Of a stretch of 64,000 nt of DNA, positions 16,941 through 26,373 are shown one piece after another (position 1 is the first letter of the stretch; every line of letters starts with the position of its first letter). Source of the stretch: Nonomuraea thailandensis. Lineage in GTDB: Bacteria; Actinomycetota; Actinomycetes; Streptosporangiales; Streptosporangiaceae. The notes beneath the pieces are model-generated. The model was not told the origin of the DNA, made no database searches, and saw nothing but the letters and a program-made list of their open reading frames with translations. The DNA lies in assembly GCF_024172165.1 (NCBI RefSeq), contig NZ_JAMZEB010000002.1:9708501-9772500 (forward strand). The letters run 5' to 3'. The position numbers and the translations under genes were made by a program.

Positions 16941-17552
16941 GTGTCGCGCGTGACTATCGCGCCAGAAGAGGACCGCCTGAACGCCCAGATCGCCTTCGCC
17001 ATCGAGATCGACAAGTTGAAGCGGATCATCCGCCGCAACCATCTCATCGACGGCTCGCGGCGGGAGAACTCCGCCGAGCACTCCTGGTACGTGGGCACGC
17101 TGGCGATGGTCCTCGGAGAGCACGCCCCACCCGGAACGGACCTCCAACGGGTGGTGGCCATGTTGTTGGTGCACGACCTGGTGGAGATCGACGCCGGTGA
17201 CACGTTCATCTACGACACGGTGGCGGTCGAGGCCCAGGCCGAGGCCGAGCGGGCCGCCGCCGACCGGATCTTCGGCCTGCTGCCGGACGAGCAGGGGGTG
17301 TGGCTGCGGGAGCTGTGGGAGGAGTTCGAGGCCAGGAAGACGCCGGAGGCGAGGTTCGCCAAGGCGCTCGACCGTTTCGCCCCGATCCTGGCCAACCACC
17401 ACACCGAGGGCGGCACGTGGCCGCTGTTCAAGGTGACGGCCGCGGAGGTCAGGGAGAAGGTCCGGATCATCGAGGAGGGCTCGGCCTCGCTCGGCGCGTA
17501 CGCCCTGGAGCTGGTCGAACTGTCCGTCGCCAGGGGACACCTGTCCGAGTGA
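16941..17552 (+). CDS. HD-domain phosphohydrolase (YfbR/HDDC2-like)
   Basis: This encodes 203 residues. The metal motif is spread as in the family: His in NSAEHSWYVG, the HD pair in LLVHDLVEIDAGD, and the distal Asp in KALDRFAPI followed by the His-rich ANHHTEGG. Relatives are 5'-deoxynucleotidases or nucleotide phosphohydrolases of the cytoplasm. It starts 1 base after the oxidoreductase stop, so the two are co-transcribed. GTG 16941 and GTG 16950 are both in frame and the ribosome-binding site does not decide between them. Confidence 0.85.
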   Translation: MSRVTIAPEEDRLNAQIAFAIEIDKLKRIIRRNHLIDGSRRENSAEHSWYVGTLAMVLGEHAPPGTDLQRVVAMLLVHDLVEIDAGDTFIYDTVAVEAQAEAERAAADRIFGLLPDEQGVWLRELWEEFEARKTPEARFAKALDRFAPILANHHTEGGTWPLFKVTAAEVREKVRIIEEGSASLGAYALELVELSVARGHLSE

Positions 17553-17582
17553 TCCCCACATGCCCGGGGTAGGGGACTTGTC

Positions 17583-18494
17583 GTGAAAGAGACAGTACGC
17601 GCGAGACGTCGGCAGTTTCGGGGTTTCGCCGGGCCGGTCGCCATTGCCGATCGGCTCGAGAAGTCGAAGGCCATGGACAAGCCGATCAGGGGGCTGGCCA
17701 AGTTCGTGCGGCAGCGGCTGCGTCAGGGCCGCCTGCGCGACCTGCTGCACGGCGTCCCCATCGGAGAGCCGGTGCACCCACCGCTGGCCACGGTCAGCCT
17801 GGGCTGCTGGCTCTCCACGGCCGTGCTGGACCTGGCGCGCGCCGATCCGCGGGCCTCGCGGCTGCTGCTCGCCACGGGCCTGGTCAACGCCCTGCCCACG
17901 GCGGCGGCGGGGCTGACCGACTGGTCCTCGCTCCACCGCGAGCAGCAGCGCGTGGGTTTCGTGCACATGGCGGCGAACATGACCGCGCTCGGCCTGATGA
18001 CCGCCTCGCTGATGGCCCGCGTGCGCGGGCGCGAGCGGCCCGGCCGGATGCTCTCCTTCGCGGGGCTGGCCGTGGGCGGGCTAGGCGCGTACCTGGGCGG
18101 GCACCTGGCCTACCGGCAGGCAGCGGGGGCCAACCACGCGCCGCAGGTGACCCACCTGGTGCCGCTGGGCTGGCACGACCTGTGCCCGCTCAAGGACCTG
18201 CCTGAAGGCCGTCCGGTGGCCAGGAGGCTGGGCTACATCCAGCTCTTCGTGCTGCGCCAGGGCGACGGCGTGACCGTGCTGGCCGACCGTTGCCCGCACC
18301 TGGCGGGGCCCCTGCACCAGGGCAGGCTCGTCATGGAGGACGGGGAGGCGTGCGTGGTGTGCCCGTGGCACAGCAGCACGTTCCGGCTGACCGACGGGTC
18401 GGTCAAGCACGGGCCCGCGACCGCGCCGGCGCCCGTGTTCGAGACGCGGATCAGGCGTGACGGCACCATCCAGGTACGGCCGGGGTTGACCTGA
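17583..18494 (+). CDS. DUF2231 membrane protein fused to a Rieske iron-sulphur domain
   Basis: This encodes 303 residues from GTG 17583. Residues about 55-185 form a DUF2231-type four-helix membrane domain (HPPLATVSLGCWLSTAVLDL, TGLVNALPTAAAGLTDW, then FVHMAANMTALGLMTASLM). Residues about 205-303 are a Rieske [2Fe-2S] domain with CPHLAG and CPWHSSTF, two Cys and two His ligands. It would act as a membrane-tethered electron carrier or reductase component, with the cluster on the cytoplasmic side if no Tat signal operates. Its partner is unknown; the molybdopterin enzyme two genes upstream is an attractive but unproven electron partner. Confidence 0.87.
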   Translation: MKETVRARRRQFRGFAGPVAIADRLEKSKAMDKPIRGLAKFVRQRLRQGRLRDLLHGVPIGEPVHPPLATVSLGCWLSTAVLDLARADPRASRLLLATGLVNALPTAAAGLTDWSSLHREQQRVGFVHMAANMTALGLMTASLMARVRGRERPGRMLSFAGLAVGGLGAYLGGHLAYRQAAGANHAPQVTHLVPLGWHDLCPLKDLPEGRPVARRLGYIQLFVLRQGDGVTVLADRCPHLAGPLHQGRLVMEDGEACVVCPWHSSTFRLTDGSVKHGPATAPAPVFETRIRRDGTIQVRPGLT

Positions 18495-18523
18495 AGTTTG
18501 GTTGAGGTCCTACGGTCACAGGC

Positions 18524-19348
18524 ATGGGCAAGATTCTTGTGACCGGCGCGACCGGCAATGTCGGCAGGCATGTGGTGGCTCAGCTCGCCGCGGCGGGCAT
18601 CGACGTACGAGCGTTCGCCAGGCGACCCGAGCGGGTGCAGGCGGGCGTGGAGGCCGTTCAGGGCGACCTGACCGCCCCCGAGACGCTCGAACCCGCGTTG
18701 AAGGACGTGGAGAGCGTGTTCCTGCTCTGGCCGGGCATGTCCACGGGCAACGCGGCGGAGACCGTCTCGGCGATCGCCCGGCACGCGCGGCGGGTGGTCT
18801 ACCTGTCGGCGTACGTGCCGGGCGGCGACGGCACCGCCGGGCACTACGGGGAGATCGAGGAGCTCATCCGGCGGTCGGGGCTCGGCTGGACCTTCCTGCA
18901 GCCCGGCGGTTTCGCGACGAACACGCTGGGGTGGGCGGACCAGGTGCGGCAGGGCGTGGTGCGCTGGCCGTACGGGGAGGCGTCGCGCGCGCTGATCCAC
19001 GAGAAGGACATCGCGGCGGTGGCCGTGCACGTGCTGACCTCGGCGGGGCACAACGGGGGCGCGTACGCCATCACCGGGCCCGACGAGCTGACCCAGGCCG
19101 AGCAGGTGCGCGTGATCGGCGAGGTGGTCGGGCGCGCGGTGCGCTGGGAGGACCTGCCGGCGGACGAGGCCAGGGAGTGGCTGCTCGCGGCCTGGGGGGA
19201 CGAGGCGTTCGTGGACAGCGCGCTGAAGACCTGGGAGAGCTTCGTGGACAGGCCCGAGCGGGCCACGGACACGGTGCGGCGGCTGCTCGGGCGGCCCGCG
19301 CTGGGCTTTCGGCAGTGGGCCGAGGACCACGCGGAGGACTTCCGCTGA
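18524..19348 (+). CDS. NmrA-like NAD(P)-binding atypical SDR
   Basis: This encodes 274 residues. It opens directly with the nucleotide loop ILVTGATGNVGRHVVAQL, continues with VRAFARRPERVQAGVEAVQGDL, and has no YxxxK catalytic pair in the usual place. This marks the NmrA/HSCARG or SDR-a5 type that senses NAD(P)H redox state or reduces quinone-like substrates. A YLSAYVPGGDG segment replaces the classical active-site helix. It is a stand-alone cytoplasmic protein starting 29 bases after the Rieske gene and probably in the same transcript. Confidence 0.85.
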   Translation: MGKILVTGATGNVGRHVVAQLAAAGIDVRAFARRPERVQAGVEAVQGDLTAPETLEPALKDVESVFLLWPGMSTGNAAETVSAIARHARRVVYLSAYVPGGDGTAGHYGEIEELIRRSGLGWTFLQPGGFATNTLGWADQVRQGVVRWPYGEASRALIHEKDIAAVAVHVLTSAGHNGGAYAITGPDELTQAEQVRVIGEVVGRAVRWEDLPADEAREWLLAAWGDEAFVDSALKTWESFVDRPERATDTVRRLLGRPALGFRQWAEDHAEDFR

Positions 19349-19366
19349 CCCGGCCCCCGATCGAGG

Positions 19367-19603
19367 TCAGGCCCCCTCGGCCGCGGCGCCGTCGGCGGGG
19401 TGCTCGACGAGGGCGAGGATGCGGCTGGACATGAAGCGGGCCGTACGCACCGGGGTGCCGGTGCGGGTGACCTCGCTCACCTCCACCAGCCCTCGCCGGG
19501 TGGCCACCTCGACGCGCCGGCCGGCGCGGGTGGCCCTGATCTCGTAGGTGCGCGGCGACGACTCTCCGGCGTCGATGACGATCTCCACCCGGTCACCTTT
19601 CAT
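19367..19603 (-). CDS. Small beta-rich protein of unknown function
   Basis: This encodes 78 residues with alternating hydrophobic beta strands (RVEIVIDAG, RTYEIRATRAG, RRVEVATRRGLVEVSEVTR) and no membrane segment. The pattern suggests a small beta-barrel or sandwich. I recognise no family. It ends just after the convergent NmrA-like gene and starts 23 bases after the end of the TauE/SafE gene on the same strand, so it may be the last cistron of that unit. Confidence 0.65.
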   Translation of the reverse strand: MKGDRVEIVIDAGESSPRTYEIRATRAGRRVEVATRRGLVEVSEVTRTGTPVRTARFMSSRILALVEHPADGAAAEGA

Positions 19604-19626
19604 ACCAGGTTCCTACCCATAGACGA

Positions 19627-20382
19627 TTATCCGTACACCAGTACGACAATCGCCACAATTCCCACGCAGACGATGACCGCACGCAGGACCGGAGCGGGGA
19701 TGCGCCGCCCCAGCCGGGCGCCCAGGAAGCCGCCCACGATGGCGCCCAGCGCCACCCCCGCGGCGGCCTGCCAGTCCACGTCGGCGGCCACGACGAAGAA
19801 GGCCGCGGCCACCGCGTTGACGATCAGGGCCAGCACGTTCTTGGCGGCGTTCACCCGCTGCAGGCCGTCGTCGAGGAAGATGCCGAGCAGCCCGATCAGC
19901 AGCACCCCCTGGGCGGCCCCGAAGTACCCGCCGTAGACGCCCGCGCCCAGCACGCCCAGCCACAGGGCCAGGCCGCCGTGCGGGTGCGCCTGCTCGCGCC
20001 GCGCGGCCACCCACGCGTTGAGCCTCGGCTGCGTCACAACCAGCACGCAGGCCAGCGCGATCAGGGCCACCACCACGATCTCGAACACGTCCGGATCGAG
20101 GAACAGCAGCAGGATCCCGCCGATCAGCGCGCCGAGCGCCGACGCCGCGCCCAGCCGCAGCAGGCGGTCGCGCTGGCCCTGGAGCTCGGTGCGGTACCCG
20201 TAGGCGGCGCTGAAGGAGCCCGGCACCAGGCCGACGGTGTTGGAGACGTTCGCGGTGACGGGGTCCACGCCCAGCGCCACCAGCGTGGGAAACGTGATCA
20301 GCGACCCCGACCCGACCACCGCGTTGATGGCCCCTGCCACCACACCGGCAGCGCACACCGCCGCCAGCTCCCAGCCCGTCAC
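19627..20382 (-). CDS. TauE/SafE-family anion permease
   Basis: This encodes 251 residues with seven or eight hydrophobic helices. It carries the family's N-terminal signature VVAGAINAVVGSGSLITFPTL, with its duplicate in the C-terminal half (AAFFVVAADVDWQAAAGVALG and FLGARLGRRI). The GTG start is behind GGGAGGG. Members export sulphite, sulphoacetate or similar small organosulphur or carboxylate anions through the cytoplasmic membrane. No sulphur-metabolism gene is next to it, so the substrate is open. The other open frame on this strand is a shadow. Confidence 0.9.
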   Translation of the reverse strand: MTGWELAAVCAAGVVAGAINAVVGSGSLITFPTLVALGVDPVTANVSNTVGLVPGSFSAAYGYRTELQGQRDRLLRLGAASALGALIGGILLLFLDPDVFEIVVVALIALACVLVVTQPRLNAWVAARREQAHPHGGLALWLGVLGAGVYGGYFGAAQGVLLIGLLGIFLDDGLQRVNAAKNVLALIVNAVAAAFFVVAADVDWQAAAGVALGAIVGGFLGARLGRRIPAPVLRAVIVCVGIVAIVVLVYG

Positions 20383-20438
20383 GAAACCCTCCCGATGCCG
20401 CCGCGAAATGCCCGGTCGAGGCCGCGGCGGCGGGTTTC

Positions 20439-21362
20439 CTACCGGCTGTCCTGTCCCTTGGGGGGTGTGAACAGGCCGCCCAGGTTCTCCAAGACTTTGC
20501 CCATTTCAGAGGGGACGATCCAAATCTTATTGGCGTCGCCTTTGGCGATCTCGGGCAGGGTCTGGAGGTACTGGTAGGCGAGCAGGTGCTGGTCCGGGTT
20601 GCCCTCGTGGATGGCCTTGAAGACCATGCCGATCGCGTCCGCCTGCCCCTTGGCCCGCATGGCCTGCGCCTCGGCCTCCGCCTGCGCGCGCAGCACGGCG
20701 GCCTCCGCCTCGCCGCGCGCCCGCAGCACCGACGCCTGCTTCTCGCCCTCGGCGGCCAGGATCGCCGCCTGGCGCTGCCCCTCGGCGGCCAGCACGGCGG
20801 CGCGCTTGTCGCGGTCGGCGCGCATCTGCTTCTCCATCGAGTCCTGGATGGAGGCGGGCGGGTCGATGGCCTTGAGCTCGACGCGGTTGACCCGGATGCC
20901 CCACTTGCCGGTCGCCTCGTCCAGCACGCCGCGCAGCGCGGTGTTGATGTCCTCGCGCGAGGTCAGCGTGCGTTCCAGGTCCATGCCGCCGACCACGTTG
21001 CGCAGCGTGGTGACCGTGAGCTGCTCGACGCCGATCAGGAAGTTCGCGATCTCGTACGTGGCCGCCTTCGGGTTCGTCACCTGGAAGTAGATGACGGTGT
21101 CGATGGAGACCACGAGGTTGTCGGAGGTGATCACCGGCTGCGGCGGGAACGAGACCACCTGCTCCCGCAGGTCGATCATGTCCTTGATGCGGTCGATGAA
21201 GGGCACCACCAGGTTCAGCCCGGGCGTGAGCGTGCGGTGGTAGCGCCCCAGGCGCTCGACGATGGCGGCCGTGGCCTGCGGGATGATCCGGATCGTGCGG
21301 GCCACCCCGAAGCCCACCGCCGCGACCACGACCAGGACGACGATGAGCTGCTCGACGGACAT
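20439..21362 (-). CDS. SPFH/stomatin-like membrane protein
   Basis: This encodes 307 residues. One N-terminal hydrophobic anchor (LIVVLVVVAAVGFGVARTI) is followed by the SPFH core: VERLGRYHRTLTPGLNLVVPFID, VVSFPPQPVITSDNLVVSIDTVIYF and RVELKAIDPPASIQDSM. A long Ala/Glu/Arg helix (about 170-260) then forms the oligomerising coiled coil, with repeated AEGQRQAAILAAEGEKQA units. Such proteins form ring-shaped microdomain scaffolds in the membrane. The usual NfeD partner gene is absent. The start at 21362 is supported by CGGAG. Confidence 0.92.
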   Translation of the reverse strand: MSVEQLIVVLVVVAAVGFGVARTIRIIPQATAAIVERLGRYHRTLTPGLNLVVPFIDRIKDMIDLREQVVSFPPQPVITSDNLVVSIDTVIYFQVTNPKAATYEIANFLIGVEQLTVTTLRNVVGGMDLERTLTSREDINTALRGVLDEATGKWGIRVNRVELKAIDPPASIQDSMEKQMRADRDKRAAVLAAEGQRQAAILAAEGEKQASVLRARGEAEAAVLRAQAEAEAQAMRAKGQADAIGMVFKAIHEGNPDQHLLAYQYLQTLPEIAKGDANKIWIVPSEMGKVLENLGGLFTPPKGQDSR

Positions 21363-21448
21363 GGCGACGCTCCGGAGTCGAGGGAACCGACTACGTAGAT
21401 CCTATTTGGTTTCGGGGATCGGCGTCTTTTATCACCATAAAAGGTGAT

Positions 21449-22237
21449 CTAGTGAGCGCGCGCGTACCAGCGGCCCTCCGCGCTCCGGTCCAGCGTCAGC
21501 GGCACCCCGAACGTCTGCGAGAGGTTGTCGGCGGTCATGACGTGCTCCAGCGGCCCCTGGGCCACCACCGAGCCGTGCCGCAGCAGCAGCGCGTGCGTGA
21601 ACCCGGCCGGCACCTCCTCCACGTGGTGCGTCACCAGCACCAGCGTCGGCGCGCGGTAGTCGCCCGCCAGCACCGACAGGCGGCGTACCAGATCCTCCCT
21701 GCCGCCCAGGTCGAGCCCGGCCGCCGGCTCGTCGAGCAGGAGCATCTCGGGGTCGGGCATCAGCGCGCGGGCGATCTGCACGCGCTTGCGCTCGCCCTCC
21801 GACAGGGTGCCGAAGCGCCGCCTGATGAGATGGGCGGCGCCCATCATGTCGATCAGCTCGACGGCCCTCGTCACGTCGTTGGAGTCGTACTCCTCCGTCC
21901 AGCGGCCCATGATCCCGTACGAGGCGGTCAGGACGAGGTCGATGACCTTCTCCTCCGGCGGGATGCGCTCGGCCAGCGCGGCGCTCGCCAGCCCGATCCT
22001 GGGTCGCAGGTCGAACACGTCCGCCTGCCCCAGCCGCTCCCCCAGCACCTCGACGACACCCTCGCTCGGGTACAACAACGTGCCCGCGACCTGCAGCAAC
22101 GTCGTCTTGCCCGCGCCGTTGGGACCGATGACGGCCCACCGCTCGTCGCCGTTGACCGTCCAGTCGATGCCGCGCAGCAGGGCCGCTCCGTCGCGCCTGA
22201 CGGCGACGTCCTGGAGCCGCAGCACCTGACCACCCAT
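21449..22237 (-). CDS. ABC transporter ATP-binding protein, orphan
   Basis: This encodes 262 residues. ATG 22237 follows AAGGAGGT, a textbook ribosome-binding site, so the long upstream extension is not used. It has Walker A (VIGPNGAGKTTLLQVAG), signature (LSEGERKRVQIARAL), Walker B (MLLLDEPAAGLDL) and the switch His (VLVTHHVEEV). It belongs to the single-domain ATPase group resembling YlmA. No permease gene is adjacent, so its membrane partner is elsewhere or it acts without one. A small stem-loop (21431-21436 with 21443-21448) lies at its 3' end. Confidence 0.92.
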   Translation of the reverse strand: MGGQVLRLQDVAVRRDGAALLRGIDWTVNGDERWAVIGPNGAGKTTLLQVAGTLLYPSEGVVEVLGERLGQADVFDLRPRIGLASAALAERIPPEEKVIDLVLTASYGIMGRWTEEYDSNDVTRAVELIDMMGAAHLIRRRFGTLSEGERKRVQIARALMPDPEMLLLDEPAAGLDLGGREDLVRRLSVLAGDYRAPTLVLVTHHVEEVPAGFTHALLLRHGSVVAQGPLEHVMTADNLSQTFGVPLTLDRSAEGRWYARAH

Positions 22238-22305
22238 CCCCGATACCTCCTTAGGAGTCACCCTCGGGACAAACCTATTGCAGGGCGAGCGCTTATCGTG
22301 GATCG

Positions 22306-23022
22306 GTGCGCCCTGAATCGCCTGTCTGTCCGTCCCTGGTCGCCTGGGGCAACGCGTGGCTGTCCGGCCACGTGGGGCTCGACGAGGCGGCTGACCACGT
22401 GGAAGCCGTCGGCGGGCCCGCCGTCGCGGGCGACGTGCGCCTGCGTAAATACCTCGCAAACCTGCGCGCCGAAGGCCTGAGCGAGCTGCGGCTGGCCCTG
22501 CCCGCGCCCGGAGACCCGCTCGGGCTGTCCGGGCCGCCGCCGTTCAACTCGGCCGCCGTGGACGCCGGCCAGGCGGCCATAGCCGTGCTCGCCGGCCGCA
22601 ACCTCGGTTTCGTGCCCCACCTCGACCGGCGCGGGTCCTCCTATGTCGGTGTACGGCTGGAGGTGCACGATGCCGGGCCCGTCCGCCATGACCTGCCGTC
22701 GCTGGCCGAGGCCGAGCGGGAGCTGTCCGGCGCGATGCGCTCCGCCACCGAGGCCCTGACGTCGGTCGACGGCCCCGCGCAGGATCGTCCGGAGGGGCCG
22801 GCGCGCGGCGGCGAGCTCGCGCCCGGCTACCCGGGGCGGGCCCACCGGGTCTCCGCCCTGGCCACGCGGCTGGCGGCGGTGCTGCGCCTGGCCGACGAGC
22901 GGGGGCTCACCTCGATGCAGGTCGCCGCGCGCGGGACCGCCCTGCGCGAGCTCGACCGTGCGGTACGCCGCGCGCTCGTGGCGGCGCACCACGCGATCTT
23001 CGAGCCCGTCAGGAACCAATAG
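22306..23022 (+). CDS. Conserved actinobacterial protein of unknown function
   Basis: This encodes 238 residues, soluble, Ala/Leu-rich, with no signal peptide. It is divergent from the ABC ATPase. Segments such as WGNAWLSGHVGLDEAADHV and RCGSSYVGVRLEVHD-like beta stretches, and a C-terminal helix ending in ALREEDRAVRRALVAA-like sequence, suggest one alpha/beta domain. I recognise no named family. GTG 22306 was taken although the ribosome-binding site is weak. Its last 14 bases overlap the convergent kinase gene, which argues that both ends are real coding ends. Confidence 0.7.
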   Translation: MRPESPVCPSLVAWGNAWLSGHVGLDEAADHVEAVGGPAVAGDVRLRKYLANLRAEGLSELRLALPAPGDPLGLSGPPPFNSAAVDAGQAAIAVLAGRNLGFVPHLDRRGSSYVGVRLEVHDAGPVRHDLPSLAEAERELSGAMRSATEALTSVDGPAQDRPEGPARGGELAPGYPGRAHRVSALATRLAAVLRLADERGLTSMQVAARGTALRELDRAVRRALVAAHHAIFEPVRNQ

Positions 23023-26000
23023 CGTCGTCCTCGGACTTCCAGAGCCTGACCAGCTTGTCCTTGCCGGCCGAGACGACGGCCACGCCCTCGTCCAGGGGGA
23101 CGATGCCGACGGCGTACACGCCGCTCCTGTGGGCCTTGACCGGCTTGCCGAGCGGCTTGCGGGTCGCCGGGTCCCAGAGGCGGATGGTGCCGTCGGTGCC
23201 GCCCGACAGCAGCACGGGCCGGTCGCTCATGGTGCCGAAGGACAGCGAGTAGACGATCTTCTTGTGGCCGGACATGGTGCCGATCGTCTTGCCGTTCTTC
23301 GGATCCCAGAGCCTGATTTTTCCGTCTTTACCGCCCGATGCCACGACCGTCTTGTCGTTCACCTTCGCCAGCGCGACCGCGTACACGCCCTTCGTGTGGC
23401 CCTTGTACGTCTTGCCGTACTGCTTGCGCGAGGACATGTCCCACAGGCGCAGCGTCTCGTCCTCGCTGGCCGAGACCGCCACCGCGCGGTCGCCGACGTG
23501 GGTGGCGCTGAGCCAGTTCACCGGCTTGCGATGGGCTCTGATCATCTTGCCCGTCGCCTTGCGCTTGCTCAGGTCCCAGAACTTCAGGTAGCCGTTGGCG
23601 TCGCCGGTCACCGCCACGTACCTGCCCTTGACCTTCGTCAGCGCGACGGCGTAGACGGCGTCGCCGTGCCAGCCGAGGACCTTGCCCGTGCGGGTCTTCA
23701 GGTTCCACAGGCGGACGCTGCCGTCGTAGCCGCCGGAGACGGCCATCGGGGTCTTGCCCATCATCACGCAGGCGACCGCGTACACCTCCTCGCTGTGGCC
23801 CTTCATCGTGGCCAGCGACCTGTGCCCGGCCAGGTCCCACAGGCGCACCCGGCCGTCCTGGCCGCCCGTGACCAGCCACGTCCTGTCGCCGGTGCGGACG
23901 GCTGAGAGGGTCTGCACGCCCTTCGTGTGACCCTTGAGCGATTTGCCGTCCTGTTTGCCCAGGACCGGGACCGTCGCCTGCTCCACCTCGGCGGGCGTGG
24001 TGGTCGGGGTGGGGGTGGGGGTGGGGGTCACGGGCGTCGGCGTCACCGCGGTGGGCGTCGGGGTCGGCGGCGGCGACGTCGGCGGGGTGACGGACGTGGT
24101 GACCTGCGCCACCGTCCCGGTGTTGCCGGTGCCGAACATCCTCGGGCCGAAGTACAGGATGCCGCCCGCCAGGGTCAGCGCGGCCACCAGCGTCCCGGAC
24201 ACCAGCGCCGCCCGCCTGCGCCTCGCCCTGACCTCGTCGGGCTTCTCCTCGGCCGGGGCATGCCTGAAGAACGCGTCGTTCCCGTCCCCGGCCTTCCCTG
24301 CGGCCCTCTCGGCGGGCCTGTCACCGCGCCTGTCATTGGGCCTGTCATTGGGCCCGTCACCGGGCCTGTCACCGCGCTGGTCATGCGGCGACGCCTGGAA
24401 CGCCGCCTCCCGCTCGGCGCCCCGGCCACCCAGTGGCGTCCCCTGCCCCGGCGCCTGCCCGGCCGACGGCGCCCGCGACGGCTCCCGCTCACCTGAGGGC
24501 GCACGCCCTGCCGCCCGCCCGCCTTGTGGCACGCTTCCCGCCGCCCACTCACCCTGCGGCGCGCTCCCAGCCGCCCGCCCGCCCTGCGGCGCCGCACCGG
24601 GCGGCGGCGCCTGCCCGAACGCGCCCACCTGGCCGACCTGCGGCGCTCGGCCGTACGGCCCGGCACCCGGCGAGCCGGCCCCCGGCGCTGCGTCCGGCCC
24701 AGCCGGAACGTTCTGCGGCGCCTGTCCTGCGGGAGGGCCCTGCGCGGGACGAGCCGGGCCTCCCTCGGGCGGCCCCGCAGGCGAACCCTGGAGCGGCGCG
24801 GACGGCTGAGGCGCACGTCCGGCGGGCGGACCCTGCGGCGGCGCGGGCGGGTACCCGGCGGGCGGACCCTGAGGTGGCGCAGGCGCGTACTCGGCAGGTG
24901 GCGCGGGCGGATAGCCGGCGGGCGCGCCCTGAGGTGGTGCGGGTGGGTATGCGGCGGGCGCGCCCGAGGGCGGCGGGTAGCCGTCGCCCGATGGGCTGAC
25001 CCACCCCGTGGGGCTGACCCAGCTCGAAGGGGCAGCCCCCGACGAGGGCGGCCGGCTGTCCGGCGCGGCCCAGCCGGAGCCCGCCGCCGCACTACCGGCA
25101 CCGGCCTCCGCGCTACCGGAGCCCGCCCCCGCACTCCCGGCACCAGCCACGCCACCCGCGGCGTCCGCCCCCGGGCCGGCGTCCCATCGCGACCCCGCCG
25201 CACCGGAAGGCGGAACAGGCGCACTCCCCGCGGGCGAGGCCGGGCCGAGGCCGGCGGAAGGGCCGGTGGAAGGGGCGGCGGAAGGGGCGGCGCCGTCCGG
25301 GGTGCCCCAGAGCGGGACAGGGGGCCGGCTCTGCTCGGCGGCCACCTGGGACCCCGTCGTCAGGGCGACCTCGTCGTCCACCCCCGCGTCCTTCCCCTGG
25401 TTCTCCAGGAGCGAGAACAGCACCTCGGCCGCCGCCGGCCGGTCCTCGGCCCGCTTGCGCAGGCAGGCCCGCACGACGGGCCGCAGGTCGTCCGGCAGCA
25501 CCGACAGGTCCGGCTCCTCGTGCATCACCCGGTAGATGACGGCGGGCAGGCTGTCCTGGCCGAACGTGGGCCGCCCCGTGGCCGCGTACATCATCGTCAG
25601 CGCCCAGCTGAACATGTCGCTGGCCGGCCCCACCCGCTCGGCCGAGATCTGCTCGGGCGACATGTACGCCGGAGTCCCCACGACCCCGCTGCTGATCGTC
25701 ATCGCCGAGTCGAGCGCCCGCGCGATGCCGAAGTCGATCACCCGCGGCCCGTCGGTCCCGAGCAGCACGTTGCTCGGCTTGAAGTCCCTGTGGACGATGC
25801 CCGCGCGGTGGATGGCGGCCAGCGCGGTGACCGTGCCGACGGCCAGGCGGTAGAGGGCGCCTCCCGCCCTGGGCCCCTCCCGCTGCACCACCACCTGCAG
25901 CGACACCCCGTCGACCAGCTCGCTGACGATGTACGGGTGCTCCCCGTCCATGTTCGCCCCGAGCACCTGCGCCGTGCAGAACTGGGCGACCCGGCGCGCC

Positions 26001-26203
26001 GCGGCCACCTCGCGCAGGAACCGCTCGGAATCGAGGCCCGGTTTGTCCAGCCGGGTGTTCAGCAGCTTGATCGCCACGAGCCGCCCGTCCGGTGACTCGG
26101 CCTTGTAGACGATTCCCTGCGCACCCTTGCCCAGACGCCCGAGCAACCGGTATTCGCCCAGCGTGACCGGATCACTGGACTGTAAGGGGTGCGTTTCCGG
26201 CAC
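23009..26203 (-). CDS. Ser/Thr protein kinase with Pro-rich linker, TM helix and WD40 propeller
   Basis: This encodes 1064 residues. The kinase domain spans about 17-275: glycine loop GRLGKGAQGIVYKA, catalytic K46 in VAIKLLN, HRDFKPSNVLL near 137, DFG in VIDFGIAR, and GTPAYMSPEQ. Residues about 280-650 are Pro/Ala/Gly-rich with QGPPAGYPPAPP-type repeats. A single membrane helix follows near 665-690. The C-terminal third (about 754-1060) carries seven WD motifs (such as RVRLWDLAG and SVRLWNLKT), enough for one closed seven-bladed propeller outside the membrane. The design is a PknB-type receptor kinase sensing an external ligand or partner. GTG 26203 follows GGGGGAGGA. It is divergent from a secreted-protein gene. 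Confidence 0.95.
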   Translation of the reverse strand: MPETHPLQSSDPVTLGEYRLLGRLGKGAQGIVYKAESPDGRLVAIKLLNTRLDKPGLDSERFLREVAAARRVAQFCTAQVLGANMDGEHPYIVSELVDGVSLQVVVQREGPRAGGALYRLAVGTVTALAAIHRAGIVHRDFKPSNVLLGTDGPRVIDFGIARALDSAMTISSGVVGTPAYMSPEQISAERVGPASDMFSWALTMMYAATGRPTFGQDSLPAVIYRVMHEEPDLSVLPDDLRPVVRACLRKRAEDRPAAAEVLFSLLENQGKDAGVDDEVALTTGSQVAAEQSRPPVPLWGTPDGAAPSAAPSTGPSAGLGPASPAGSAPVPPSGAAGSRWDAGPGADAAGGVAGAGSAGAGSGSAEAGAGSAAAGSGWAAPDSRPPSSGAAPSSWVSPTGWVSPSGDGYPPPSGAPAAYPPAPPQGAPAGYPPAPPAEYAPAPPQGPPAGYPPAPPQGPPAGRAPQPSAPLQGSPAGPPEGGPARPAQGPPAGQAPQNVPAGPDAAPGAGSPGAGPYGRAPQVGQVGAFGQAPPPGAAPQGGRAAGSAPQGEWAAGSVPQGGRAAGRAPSGEREPSRAPSAGQAPGQGTPLGGRGAEREAAFQASPHDQRGDRPGDGPNDRPNDRRGDRPAERAAGKAGDGNDAFFRHAPAEEKPDEVRARRRRAALVSGTLVAALTLAGGILYFGPRMFGTGNTGTVAQVTTSVTPPTSPPPTPTPTAVTPTPVTPTPTPTPTTTPAEVEQATVPVLGKQDGKSLKGHTKGVQTLSAVRTGDRTWLVTGGQDGRVRLWDLAGHRSLATMKGHSEEVYAVACVMMGKTPMAVSGGYDGSVRLWNLKTRTGKVLGWHGDAVYAVALTKVKGRYVAVTGDANGYLKFWDLSKRKATGKMIRAHRKPVNWLSATHVGDRAVAVSASEDETLRLWDMSSRKQYGKTYKGHTKGVYAVALAKVNDKTVVASGGKDGKIRLWDPKNGKTIGTMSGHKKIVYSLSFGTMSDRPVLLSGGTDGTIRLWDPATRKPLGKPVKAHRSGVYAVGIVPLDEGVAVVSAGKDKLVRLWKSEDDAIGS

Positions 26204-26373
26204 CTGGTCCTCCCCCTTGTGCTTGACCCCCGCTCACAAGCGTGATGAGCCCACGTAAAACCCCGCAAGCCATCCCAGGTCACGAAAGATCATCGCTCTT
26301 TGCGAAAAATTTGCCCTACGCAATAATCCTGGAGATGATCGGGGATTTCCAGCACCGTACGGGGAGCCGTCAC

